Origin: Rhodospirillales bacterium
Lineage (GTDB): Bacteria; Pseudomonadota; Alphaproteobacteria; Rhodospirillales_A; JACZKS01
Reading direction: 5' to 3'
Assembly (NCBI GenBank): GCA_018648445.1
Contig: JABGRG010000113.1
Span: forward strand, 1-12,369
Length of the DNA stretch: 12,369 bases
Shown: positions 6,290-12,369 of the stretch, in pieces
How the letters are laid out: each line of letters opens with the position of its first letter
Position numbering within the stretch: the first letter of the stretch is position 1
Made by a program: the position numbers and the translations under genes
Notes under the pieces: generated by a model
The model's database searches: none
What the model saw: the letters and a program-made list of their open reading frames with translations, nothing else
Told to the model about the DNA's origin: nothing

Positions 6290-7639
6290 TTATTGCGCAA
6301 CCAACCCGTCTTCAACACGGTTGCGACCGTTCTGCTTGGCTCGGTAAAGTGCCTCGTCGGCGACCTTGACCAGCGCTGTTTCACTGATATCTGATGCGGA
6401 ATCCAGCGTTGCGCTGGCCACGCCCAGGCTTGCGGTTACGCGAATTTCCCCGCCGCCCTCAAGGATGATCGGTGTCGCCTCGATCGCGGCGCGGATCTTG
6501 TTTGCTGCCTGGATGGCGTTGCGCATCTCGGTTTCGGGCAGGAAGATAATGAATTCCTCGCCTCCATAGCGGGCCGGGGTGTCGGTGTTTCGGCAGTTCG
6601 TCTTGATGATTTCGGCGGCGCGCCGCAATACCTGATCACCAACCTGATGGCCGTGGGTGTCATTGACTTTTTTGAAGTGATCCAGGTCCAGAAGAACACA
6701 ACTGACATTGTGGTTGTACCTGCGAGCCCGGTTGAATTCGGTTCCCAGAAGATCGAAAAAATGACGACGGTTGGAAAGTTTGGTCAAATCATCCGTCACC
6801 GCCATTTCGCGGATCTTGGTCAGGGCTGACGATAGTTGTTTGCTGAGCCGCATGGCAAAGAAATAGATGCTGCCCAGCATGATAACGCTGGTCACGAAAA
6901 AGATCGCAAACACGATGTAGCCGTTGTTTTTTAGTTTCCGCTCGACCTCGGAAACCTCGAACATGACACTAATTCCGCCCCGGACGTCACCGGTCTTGTA
7001 CCCTTGTTTGGCATGGCACTGCAGGCACGCTTTTTCGACGAACAACGGCGCCATGTAGCGATAATAGCGGCGCTCCCCGATGGTCTCTGTCCAGAAGAGT
7101 TCCGACAACCCCGTCTCGAAAGCCTCCAACGCCTCGCGCTCCGAATCGTCCGGAACGTTGTTTGGATTAATCGGTTTCAAGCTGGTGATGTGAAAGAAAT
7201 GGTCGGAATTTTCGGACGCCAGTTCCGAAATTTCGCGGGTCATCAGGGCCGGGTTTTTTTTGGTGTAGACCTTGCCATCGATGGTTTCGATGTCGGGATT
7301 ATCAAGATACGGGTTTGATTCGACACCCTCGCGTTTTTCCACGTACACGCCCGCGTGCTCGGCATTCCATTGCCGGGTAAGCACGATCGCGCTGAATTGC
7401 GAGCGGGCGCGGGAACGCAACTCGTTTTCGATGAGCCGCGAATTGTTGATGAACATCCCCAGAAAAATCGCCAGCGTCACCAGCAGGACGATAAGAGTAG
7501 TGCTGACAATGAAGGATCGCCAAAGTTTGCTGTTGTCCTGCGAGGGCGGCAAGGATGGGGAGGTTTCCGGAGGCATTGTCCAGTGGGTTCCATATTTGTT
7601 GCGCCTGATGCCTAAGCCAAGAATACCATACAACGCCAT
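6290..7639 (-). CDS. Membrane diguanylate cyclase with c-type haem Tll0287-like sensor domain
   Basis: Enzyme predicted to make cyclic di-GMP from two GTP in response to a haem-sensed signal (redox state, gas or ligand). With the ATG at 7639 it has 449 residues: a first membrane helix at about 43-64, a periplasmic domain of about 175 residues, a second helix at about 241-263, then a cytoplasmic GGDEF domain (about 275-440). The periplasmic part ends in C205-L-Q-C208-H209, a c-type haem attachment motif, followed by a GDVRGGISV segment, as in the DUF3365/Tll0287-like sensors. The active site is GGEEF at 359-363, and an intact inhibitory-site RNTD sits exactly five residues before it (350-353), so product feedback is likely. 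The start is uncertain: a GTG at 7645, this ATG, and an ATG at 7576 (428 residues) are all possible. None has a good ribosome site, and rare TTA and AGG codons in the first 21 codons mildly favour 7576. It is convergent with the hydrogenase operon and divergent from the PilZ gene. Confidence 0.9.
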   Translation of the reverse strand: MALYGILGLGIRRNKYGTHWTMPPETSPSLPPSQDNSKLWRSFIVSTTLIVLLVTLAIFLGMFINNSRLIENELRSRARSQFSAIVLTRQWNAEHAGVYVEKREGVESNPYLDNPDIETIDGKVYTKKNPALMTREISELASENSDHFFHITSLKPINPNNVPDDSEREALEAFETGLSELFWTETIGERRYYRYMAPLFVEKACLQCHAKQGYKTGDVRGGISVMFEVSEVERKLKNNGYIVFAIFFVTSVIMLGSIYFFAMRLSKQLSSALTKIREMAVTDDLTKLSNRRHFFDLLGTEFNRARRYNHNVSCVLLDLDHFKKVNDTHGHQVGDQVLRRAAEIIKTNCRNTDTPARYGGEEFIIFLPETEMRNAIQAANKIRAAIEATPIILEGGGEIRVTASLGVASATLDSASDISETALVKVADEALYRAKQNGRNRVEDGLVAQ

Positions 7640-7708
7640 GCTCACGGCGGGAATTCAAGAAGCAACCATGCTTTTGTGGGGGCGGGATTACGTTTCACTT
7701 TGGGGTTG

Positions 7709-7723
7709 AATGGCGTTACCATT
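7709..7723. repeat. Inverted repeat AATGG-CGTTA-CCATT, possible operator
   Basis: A perfect 5-base inverted repeat with a 5-base spacer, in the intergenic region between the divergent GGDEF and PilZ genes. It falls just downstream of the predicted transcription start of the GGDEF gene, a position suited to repression. It is short enough to be chance. Confidence 0.25.
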
Positions 7724-7730
7724 GCCGCAA

Positions 7731-7759
7731 ATATTAAGATTATTGACTGATTTTGTGAA
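7731..7759 (-). promoter_or_regulatory. Candidate promoter of the diguanylate cyclase gene
   Basis: Read on the minus strand, TTCACA (7759-7754) and TAATAT (7736-7731) are 17 bases apart, a 5/6 and a 4/6 match to the housekeeping consensus. Transcription would begin near 7724. This places the start exactly at the edge of the inverted repeat at 7709-7723. Confidence 0.4.
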
Positions 7760-7788
7760 TCTGGCCCACTCCATGCGGAGAGCAATCG

Positions 7789-8100
7789 ATGAGCAGCGGA
7801 CGTCAACGCACGGACAATCGTCAACACCAACGCCACGGCGTTTGCTTCGCGGCAAGCGTCAATTTGGGTGAGCGGATCGTTGGGGGTGAGGTCAGGGACA
7901 TTTCGGCAGGTGGTGCCAAGGTCGAAGTCGGCCAAGCCGTTACACTAAACTCGATGATCACGCTCAGTATTGACCGTTTCGGAGACTTCAAGGGCCAGGT
8001 CACGTGGTCGGAAAACACGACCATCGGCCTGAAATTTAGCGAAGATCCGGTCGCAATGGCCGAAGTGGCCTACGCCATGGCCCTTTACGGCCCCATCTGA
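7789..8100 (+). CDS. Small PilZ-domain protein, predicted c-di-GMP receptor
   Basis: Predicted 103-residue cytoplasmic protein consisting of almost nothing but a PilZ domain. The two binding motifs are present: R11-Q-H-Q-R (RxxxR, residues 11-15 in NRQHQRHG) and D37-I-S-A-G-G (D/NxSxxG, 37-42). The later strands (GDFKGQVTWSENTTIGLKF) match the family beta barrel. Such stand-alone PilZ proteins act as adaptors that change partner behaviour, often motility or exopolysaccharide, when they bind c-di-GMP. GGAG lies 8 bases before the ATG. It is divergent from the diguanylate cyclase gene, so producer and receptor of the same second messenger are neighbours. The partner protein cannot be told from the sequence. 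Confidence 0.85.
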   Translation: MSSGRQRTDNRQHQRHGVCFAASVNLGERIVGGEVRDISAGGAKVEVGQAVTLNSMITLSIDRFGDFKGQVTWSENTTIGLKFSEDPVAMAEVAYAMALYGPI

Positions 8101-8159
8101 CGGCCTCGAAGCACGACATTCCCTGAGTCCTGCTGGCTTTGAACCCAGCCGATGCAAGT

Positions 8160-8200
8160 CCGCCCCTGCCTGAGTGGGTCAAAGGCAGGGGCGGCTTCTT
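8160..8200 (+). terminator. Intrinsic terminator between the PilZ gene and tdh, probably bidirectional
   Basis: A perfect 11-base GC-rich stem, CCGCCCCTGCC at 8160-8170 and GGCAGGGGCGG at 8184-8194, with a 13-base loop, followed on the plus strand by CTTCTT. It lies between the convergent PilZ and tdh genes and can serve both, although neither side has a long uninterrupted T-run. Confidence 0.75.
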
Positions 8201-8222
8201 GCGCGTATGAGGGGCTTTGGCG

Positions 8223-9248
8223 TTAATCCCAGTCCAAGATCACCTTTCCGGCGTTGCCCGAGCGCATGGCAGCAAAGCCGTCGGCGAAGTCATCGACATG
8301 GAAGCGATGAGTGATGATGGGGGCTACGTTGAGGCCGCTTTGCAGCATGGTCGTCATCTTGTACCAGGTTTCGAACATTTCGCGGCCGTAGATGCCCTTT
8401 AGGGTCAGACCCTTAAAGATCATGTCGTTCCAATTGATGGGCACGGCGTCCGGCACGATGCCCAGAACGGCGACGCGTCCGCCGTAATTCATGGTTCGCA
8501 GAAGGTCGCCGACGGCGGTCGGATTACCGGACATTTCCAGCCCCACGTCGAAGCCTTCGGTCATGCCCAGATCGTCCATCACGGTTTCTATTTTGTCGCG
8601 GGCCACGTTGACGACGCGGCTTGCGCCCATCTTGCGGGCAAGGTTGAGGCGGTAGTCGTTGACGTCGCTGACCACCACGTAGCGCGCGCCCACGTGCCGG
8701 GCGATGGCTGCGGCCAAAATGCCGATGGGACCGGCCCCGGTAATCAGCACGTCCTCGCCCACCATGTCGAAGGACAGGGCGGTGTGGGCTGCATTGCCCA
8801 AAGGGTCCAGAATGGCTCCGATGTCGTCGGGAATGTCAGGTGGCAGAACGAAGACGTTGACCGCGGGGATAGCAAGGTACTCGGCGAAGCAGCCCGTCCG
8901 GTTGACACCGACGCCGATGGTGTTGCGGCACAAATGTCGCCGACCGGCCCGGCAGTTGCGGCAATGGCCACAGGTAATATGCCCTTCGCCCGATACCCGG
9001 TCGCCTTTCTTGAGGCCCTGGACCTCGCTGCCCAGTTCGGCGATCTCGCCGATGAATTCGTGACCGACGGTCATGGGAACGGGGATGGTCGCCTGTGACC
9101 ATTTATCCCAGTTATATATGTGAACGTCGGTTCCGCAGATGGCGGTTTTGCGAATACGCACCAGAACGTCGTTGGGTCCGATTTCGGGAACGCTTGCATC
9201 CTCGAGCCAGATTCCCGGTTCCGACTTTGCCTTGATGAGCGCTTTCAT
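8223..9248 (-). CDS. tdh: L-threonine 3-dehydrogenase (zinc, NAD-dependent)
   Basis: Oxidises L-threonine to 2-amino-3-ketobutyrate with NAD+, the first step of threonine breakdown to glycine and acetyl-CoA; cytoplasmic. At 341 residues it equals the usual family length. It is a medium-chain zinc dehydrogenase: catalytic zinc region C38 (AICGTDVH) with H63-E64 (GHEF), structural zinc cysteines C93, C96, C99 and C107 in the [15 protein letters not shown] segment, and a Rossmann nucleotide-binding loop GAGPIG in the middle. The threonine-enzyme-specific segments YNWDKWSQ and the C-terminal [11 protein letters not shown] are present, which separates it from general alcohol or sorbitol dehydrogenases. 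GGAGA stands 6 bases before the ATG. The start overlaps the kbl stop (ATGA), so it is second in a coupled kbl-tdh operon. Confidence 0.97.
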   Translation of the reverse strand: MKALIKAKSEPGIWLEDASVPEIGPNDVLVRIRKTAICGTDVHIYNWDKWSQATIPVPMTVGHEFIGEIAELGSEVQGLKKGDRVSGEGHITCGHCRNCRAGRRHLCRNTIGVGVNRTGCFAEYLAIPAVNVFVLPPDIPDDIGAILDPLGNAAHTALSFDMVGEDVLITGAGPIGILAAAIARHVGARYVVVSDVNDYRLNLARKMGASRVVNVARDKIETVMDDLGMTEGFDVGLEMSGNPTAVGDLLRTMNYGGRVAVLGIVPDAVPINWNDMIFKGLTLKGIYGREMFETWYKMTTMLQSGLNVAPIITHRFHVDDFADGFAAMRSGNAGKVILDWD

Positions 9249-10447
9249 GGGTTTTCTCCAGGTATGATTTCTAGTTCGCGCCCGACACGGGCAAACGCTT
9301 CGATGGCCCTGTCCATTTGCTCGGGGCTATGGGCCGCCGACATCTGGGTGCGGATGCGTGCTTTTCCTTGCGGAACGACCGGATAGGAAAATCCAACCGC
9401 ATAAATCCCTTGGTCGAGCAGCCCTTCGGCCATTTTCGCGGCCAGTTTGGCATCACCCAGCATGACCGGAATAATCGGGTGTCCCGCACCGGCCAGCGTG
9501 AAGCCCAGCGCCCCCATTCTTCTCCGAAATTCTTCGCTGTTTTTAGCCAGACGCTGGCGTAGTTCGCCGCTTTCGGCCAACAAATCCAGCGCCGCCAACG
9601 ACGTGGCTGCAATAACCGGTGCCAGGCTGTTGGAAAAGAGATAGGGGCGGGACCGTTGGCGCAGCCACTCGACGATTTCGGCGCGCGCCGCCGTGTATCC
9701 CCCGGAAGCGCCGCCCAGGGCTTTGCCCAGCGTGCCGGTAATGATGTCGATGCGGCCCTCGACGCCGCAGTATTCGGGCGTGCCGCGACCGGCATCTCCC
9801 AAAAAGCCGACGGCGTGGGAATCATCCACCATGACCAGGGCGTCGTATTTGTCCGCCAGATCGCAGATGCCAGCCAGATTGGCGATTACGCCGTCCATGG
9901 AAAATACGCCATCGGTGACGATCAGCCGAAAACGGCAATCCCGGGACGCTTGAAGTCGGGTTTCCAGCTCGGCCATGTCGTTGTTGGCGTAACGCAGGCG
10001 GCGCGCCTTGCACAGCCTGACACCATCGATGATGCTGGCGTGGTTGAGCGCGTCGCTGATGATGGCGTCCTTTTCACCCAGAAGGGTTTCGAAAAGGCCG
10101 GTGTTGGCGTCGAAGCACGACGAATAAAGGATGGCGTCACCCATGCCGAGGAAGGCCGCGATGCGGGTTTCTAGCTGCCGGTGAACGGTTTGCGTCCCGC
10201 AAATAAAACGCACCGAAGACATGCCGTAGCCGTAGGTTTCAAGGGCGTCCTGGGCCGCCGCCACCAGCTTGGGGTGGTTCGATAAGCCCAGATAGTTATT
10301 GGCGCAAAAATTGACGACTTCGTTGCCGTCCTCAAGCCGAACCGCCGCATCCTGGGGCGAAGCGATGACGCGTTCGCTTTTATAGAGGCCCGCTTCGCGA
10401 ACGCCCTGAAGTTCGCCTTTCAGATGTTCGAGGATTGCTTTGCTCAT
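9245..10447 (-). CDS. kbl: 2-amino-3-ketobutyrate CoA ligase (glycine C-acetyltransferase)
   Basis: PLP-dependent enzyme that cleaves 2-amino-3-ketobutyrate with CoA to glycine and acetyl-CoA, using the product of the next gene, tdh. Predicted 400 residues, close to the approximately 398 of E. coli Kbl. The PLP lysine is K242 in GTLGKALGG; the cofactor-contacting [11 protein letters not shown] segment lies about 30 residues earlier, and the substrate-region [10 protein letters not shown] near the N terminus is typical of the alpha-oxoamine synthase family (Kbl, BioF, HemA, Spt). The Kbl-specific match and the tdh partner decide the function. The start is the ATG ending at 10447, with AGGAG 9 bases upstream; the frame stays open farther upstream without similarity. 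Confidence 0.97.
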   Translation of the reverse strand: MSKAILEHLKGELQGVREAGLYKSERVIASPQDAAVRLEDGNEVVNFCANNYLGLSNHPKLVAAAQDALETYGYGMSSVRFICGTQTVHRQLETRIAAFLGMGDAILYSSCFDANTGLFETLLGEKDAIISDALNHASIIDGVRLCKARRLRYANNDMAELETRLQASRDCRFRLIVTDGVFSMDGVIANLAGICDLADKYDALVMVDDSHAVGFLGDAGRGTPEYCGVEGRIDIITGTLGKALGGASGGYTAARAEIVEWLRQRSRPYLFSNSLAPVIAATSLAALDLLAESGELRQRLAKNSEEFRRRMGALGFTLAGAGHPIIPVMLGDAKLAAKMAEGLLDQGIYAVGFSYPVVPQGKARIRTQMSAAHSPEQMDRAIEAFARVGRELEIIPGENP

Positions 10448-10530
10448 TTCCGCTCGCTCCTTTGGCCCTCTTGATAATATGGTTTCCGAAATCGGCCTTG
10501 GCCATTGTGCGGACCACCAAATTCCCGTAT

Positions 10531-10560
10531 ATTGTACAAGGTTTCGAATAGCGGAATCAA
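10531..10560 (-). promoter_or_regulatory. Candidate kbl-tdh promoter overlapped by a palindrome
   Basis: On the minus strand, TTGATT (10560-10555) and TACAAT (10536-10531) are 18 bases apart, a plausible housekeeping promoter with the start near 10524. A perfect 8-base palindrome, TTGTACAA at 10532-10539, covers most of the -10 element. It is a candidate operator for the divergent XRE-cupin regulator, by position only. Confidence 0.4.
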
Positions 10561-10567
10561 TGTTTAA

Positions 10568-10573
10568 TATAAT
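10568..10573 (+). promoter_or_regulatory. Consensus -10 element of the XRE-cupin regulator gene
   Basis: A perfect TATAAT. No matching -35 is seen at 16-18 bases; TTCGAA lies 19 bases upstream (10543-10548). The element ends 6 bases before the predicted GTG start, so transcription would begin at or very near the start codon. Confidence 0.4.
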
Positions 10574-10579
10574 GGAAAT

Positions 10580-11161
10580 GTGATTTTGCCGAACCGTCTT
10601 CAAGACACCCCGCCCAATGTCGGCGAATTCGTGCGCAAGCTGCGCCGCTCGCGCAACCTGACGCTGGAGGATCTGGCCGCGGGTTCCGGTGTTTCCAAGT
10701 CCATGCTTTCGCAGATCGAACGCAACAAGACCAACCCGACGCTGGCCACCGTGTGGCGGTTGTGCGAATGCCTGGGCGTCTCCGTCGATGCCATGTTCGG
10801 GCGTGAGGAAAAGCCGCCGGTGTTTGATGTTCTGGCCGGGCACGCGACGCCGTCGATCCGCAGCGCCGACGGAAAATTCGAGTTGCGAATTCTGGGGCCG
10901 CTGGATCTTGGCGGACTGGTGGAATGGTACGAGGTGCGGGCCGAACCCGGTGCGGTTTTGGCGTCAGAGCCACATGATCCGGGAACGACCGAACATCTAA
11001 GCGTTCTCGACGGCGTTCTTGCCATTGAGGCGGGCGGTGAGAAAAGGGACGTGGGTGCCGACGAAACGGTTCGTTATCGGGCCGATCAGTCTCATGCCAT
11101 CCGCAATGATACGGAAATGCCTGCGCGGGCACTTCTTGTGGTTATGCTTTCGCGCCCTTAG
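10580..11161 (+). CDS. XRE-family transcriptional regulator with C-terminal cupin domain
   Basis: Predicted 193-residue DNA-binding regulator. Residues about 13-70 form a Cro/C1-type helix-turn-helix ([21 protein letters not shown] is the core, with [10 protein letters not shown] after it). Residues about 105-190 form a small cupin barrel ([31 protein letters not shown]) that could bind a small effector or metal. This layout is common among regulators of amino-acid or polyamine use. It is divergent from kbl-tdh across a 132-base gap, so threonine catabolism is the obvious target. The start is not firm. A GTG at 10580 fits the frame and the usual length, but it has GGAA only 2 bases before it and a TATAAT 6 bases before it. 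A TTG at 10586 would have GGAA at good spacing. The stop codon overlaps the end of the convergent ctaE by four bases. Confidence 0.88.
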   Translation: MILPNRLQDTPPNVGEFVRKLRRSRNLTLEDLAAGSGVSKSMLSQIERNKTNPTLATVWRLCECLGVSVDAMFGREEKPPVFDVLAGHATPSIRSADGKFELRILGPLDLGGLVEWYEVRAEPGAVLASEPHDPGTTEHLSVLDGVLAIEAGGEKRDVGADETVRYRADQSHAIRNDTEMPARALLVVMLSRP

Positions 11162-11961
11162 AGGCCGAAGCTTCCCCACCAATAAACGGCGGTGAACAGG
11201 AACAGCCACACGACATCGACGAAATGCCAGTACCAGGCGGCGGCCTCGAATCCGACGTGCTGACGGGGTGTAAAGTGTCCGGCACGTGCCCTGAAAAAGC
11301 ACACGGCCAAAAAGCACACACCAACGAATACGTGAAAGCCGTGAAATCCTGTTGCCATGTAGAAAGTTGACGAATAAATCCCGTCGGTGAACCCGAAAGC
11401 CGCGTGGCCGTACTCGTAGGCCTGGAACCCCAGAAAAATAATTCCCAGCAGCACCGTCAGACCAATGCCCACGATTGCCTTGTCGCGCAGTCCTTCACGG
11501 ACCGCGTGGTGCGCGTAGGTGACGGTCGCGCCCGAGGTCAGCAGGATCAGGGTGTTCAAAAACGGGATGGTCCAGGTGTTAAAGGGAACGATGCCCGCCG
11601 GCGGCCACTGGGGCGATGCAACGAAGCTGAGGGCCGGGATGCTGGCGTTGAAATAGGCCCAGAAGAAGGCAAAGAAGAACATCACTTCGGAAGCGATAAA
11701 CAGCACCACACCCACGCGAAGGCCGTGCTGAACGGACTGCGTGTGGGCGGCGTCGTGTTCGGCCTCGCGCACCACGTCGCGCCACCAGCCGAAGAAGGTA
11801 AACAGCAACAGACCAAATCCGGCGATCAAGACCCACGGGATGTCTTCGTGCATGAACAGCACCCCGCCCACCGCCAGAAGGAAGGCCGCGATCGTGCCCG
11901 AGATCGGCCACGGGCTCGGATCAACCATATGCCACGGGTGTTTTTTGGTTTGGCTCACCAT
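11158..11961 (-). CDS. ctaE: Cytochrome c oxidase subunit III
   Basis: Integral membrane subunit of the aa3-type terminal oxidase of aerobic respiration; it stabilises the catalytic subunit I. Predicted 267 residues, a normal length, with seven membrane helices visible. Family motifs include HPWHMVDPSPWP at the N terminus, GWWRDVVREA near 60, the SEVMFFFAFFWAYF helix, NTLILLTSGATVTYAHHA in the middle, YMATGFHGFHVFVG near the end, and the terminal WYWHFVDVVWLFLF. The start is the ATG ending at 11961, with AAGGTGA 10 bases upstream, and it overlaps the ctaG stop by 7 bases. The gene ends in a convergent overlap with the XRE regulator. The DUF983 and SURF1 genes that often follow ctaE in alphaproteobacteria are not here. 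Confidence 0.97.
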   Translation of the reverse strand: MVSQTKKHPWHMVDPSPWPISGTIAAFLLAVGGVLFMHEDIPWVLIAGFGLLLFTFFGWWRDVVREAEHDAAHTQSVQHGLRVGVVLFIASEVMFFFAFFWAYFNASIPALSFVASPQWPPAGIVPFNTWTIPFLNTLILLTSGATVTYAHHAVREGLRDKAIVGIGLTVLLGIIFLGFQAYEYGHAAFGFTDGIYSSTFYMATGFHGFHVFVGVCFLAVCFFRARAGHFTPRQHVGFEAAAWYWHFVDVVWLFLFTAVYWWGSFGL

Positions 11962-12369
11962 GAGTTTGCGTCACCTTCGGGTTCGGCGGGAAAAAACGTG
12001 TAGGACAACGTAATGGTCGAAACGTCCCGCGCGTTGGGATCGTCAAGTATTTCGGGATCGACAAAGAACGAGACCGGCATATCCACCTTTTGCCCGGCCT
12101 CCAACCGCTGCTCCTCGAAACAGAAGCATTGGACCTTGGCGAAATACCGGGCGGCTTTGTAGGGCGTCACGTTGAAGCTCGCGGTTCCGGTGGCTGCTTT
12201 CTCCCCTATGTTCTCGGCGGTGAAAAGAGCCAACTTCTCCTCGCCGATGCGCACGCTCGTTTGCCGCAGCACCGGCTTGAAGCGCCATGGCAGGGCGGAG
12301 TTTACATTGCTGTCAAAGCGCACGGTGATTTGGCGGTCCGAACTGTCGGTTCCTGTGCTCAGCCCGCCG
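11955..12369 (-). CDS. ctaG: Cytochrome c oxidase assembly protein CtaG/Cox11, C-terminal part, cut by window edge
   Basis: Copper chaperone that delivers copper to the CuB site of oxidase subunit I; it is anchored by one N-terminal helix, with its domain in the periplasm. About 137 residues are in the window, starting in a segment GGLSTGTDSSDRQITVRF. The frame is open to the right edge, so the membrane helix lies outside. The copper motif CFCF is present (KVQCFCFEEQ), along with the typical LPWRFKP, the NVTPYKAARYF segment, MPVSFFVDP and the TITLSYTFFP ending. A GTG at 12323 is internal (the Val of ITVRFD), not a start. The stop lies inside the first codons of ctaE (7-base overlap), so the two are co-translated. 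Confidence 0.95.
   Translation of the reverse strand, partial: GGLSTGTDSSDRQITVRFDSNVNSALPWRFKPVLRQTSVRIGEEKLALFTAENIGEKAATGTASFNVTPYKAARYFAKVQCFCFEEQRLEAGQKVDMPVSFFVDPEILDDPNARDVSTITLSYTFFPAEPEGDANSW

Noticed and set aside
9245..10843. kbl read as a 532-residue protein from an upstream start
   Set aside because: The first 132 residues overlap the divergent XRE gene and the intergenic promoter region. The ATG at 10447 with AGGAG gives the normal 400-residue enzyme.
1..12369. CRISPR array, insertion sequence, tRNA or prophage signs
   Set aside because: I saw no regularly spaced repeats, transposase or integrase motifs, cloverleaf sequence or phage genes on either strand.

Overview
The window looks like a chromosomal stretch of a moderately GC-rich alphaproteobacterium. 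A Rhodospirillales-type bacterium is my best guess, but it is only a guess from gene content and composition. Gene density is high, most genes recognise clear families, and I see no insertion sequence, CRISPR array, tRNA or rRNA.

Layout from left to right. (1) The 5' part of a DEAD-box RNA helicase on the minus strand, cut by the left edge (1-520). (2) A roughly 490-base gap (521-1013) whose right end is AT-rich and carries several short inverted repeats. It is probably the control region of the next operon. (3) A five-gene plus-strand operon (1014-6192): a small HupH-like chaperone/assembly protein, then hynS, isp1, isp2 and hynL. This is the complete structural set of an Isp-type (group 1e) [NiFe] hydrogenase, closed by a strong intrinsic terminator (6243-6281). 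(4) A minus-strand membrane diguanylate cyclase with a c-type haem motif in its sensor (6290-7639), divergent from a small PilZ-domain protein (7789-8100). (5) A minus-strand kbl-tdh operon for threonine catabolism (8223-10447), divergent from an XRE-cupin regulator (10580-11161). (6) The end of a minus-strand cytochrome oxidase operon: ctaE (11158-11961) and a partial ctaG (11955-12369, cut by the right edge).

How the parts work together. HynS (Tat-exported Fe-S subunit) and HynL (NiFe active site) form the H2-oxidising module. Isp1 is a five-helix di-haem cytochrome b of the NarI/DsrM kind, and Isp2 is an HdrD/DsrK-like Fe-S protein with CCG domains. Together they should carry electrons across the membrane between the periplasmic hydrogenase and the quinone pool or a cytoplasmic (thiol-disulfide-like) partner. 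All four structural genes are joined by 4-nt ATGA stop/start overlaps, so fixed stoichiometry by translational coupling is likely. No hyp genes or maturation endopeptidase lie here, although HynL has the C-terminal extension that such a protease removes.

The haem-c GGDEF protein and the PilZ protein form a plausible redox-to-c-di-GMP output pair next to the hydrogenase. A functional link is inference only. Kbl and Tdh convert threonine to glycine and acetyl-CoA, and the adjacent XRE-cupin protein is the obvious candidate local regulator. The most interesting items are the single-domain HupH protein leading the Isp hydrogenase operon, the inverted-repeat cluster before it, and the haem-GGDEF/PilZ pair. 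I found no convincing wholly new system.
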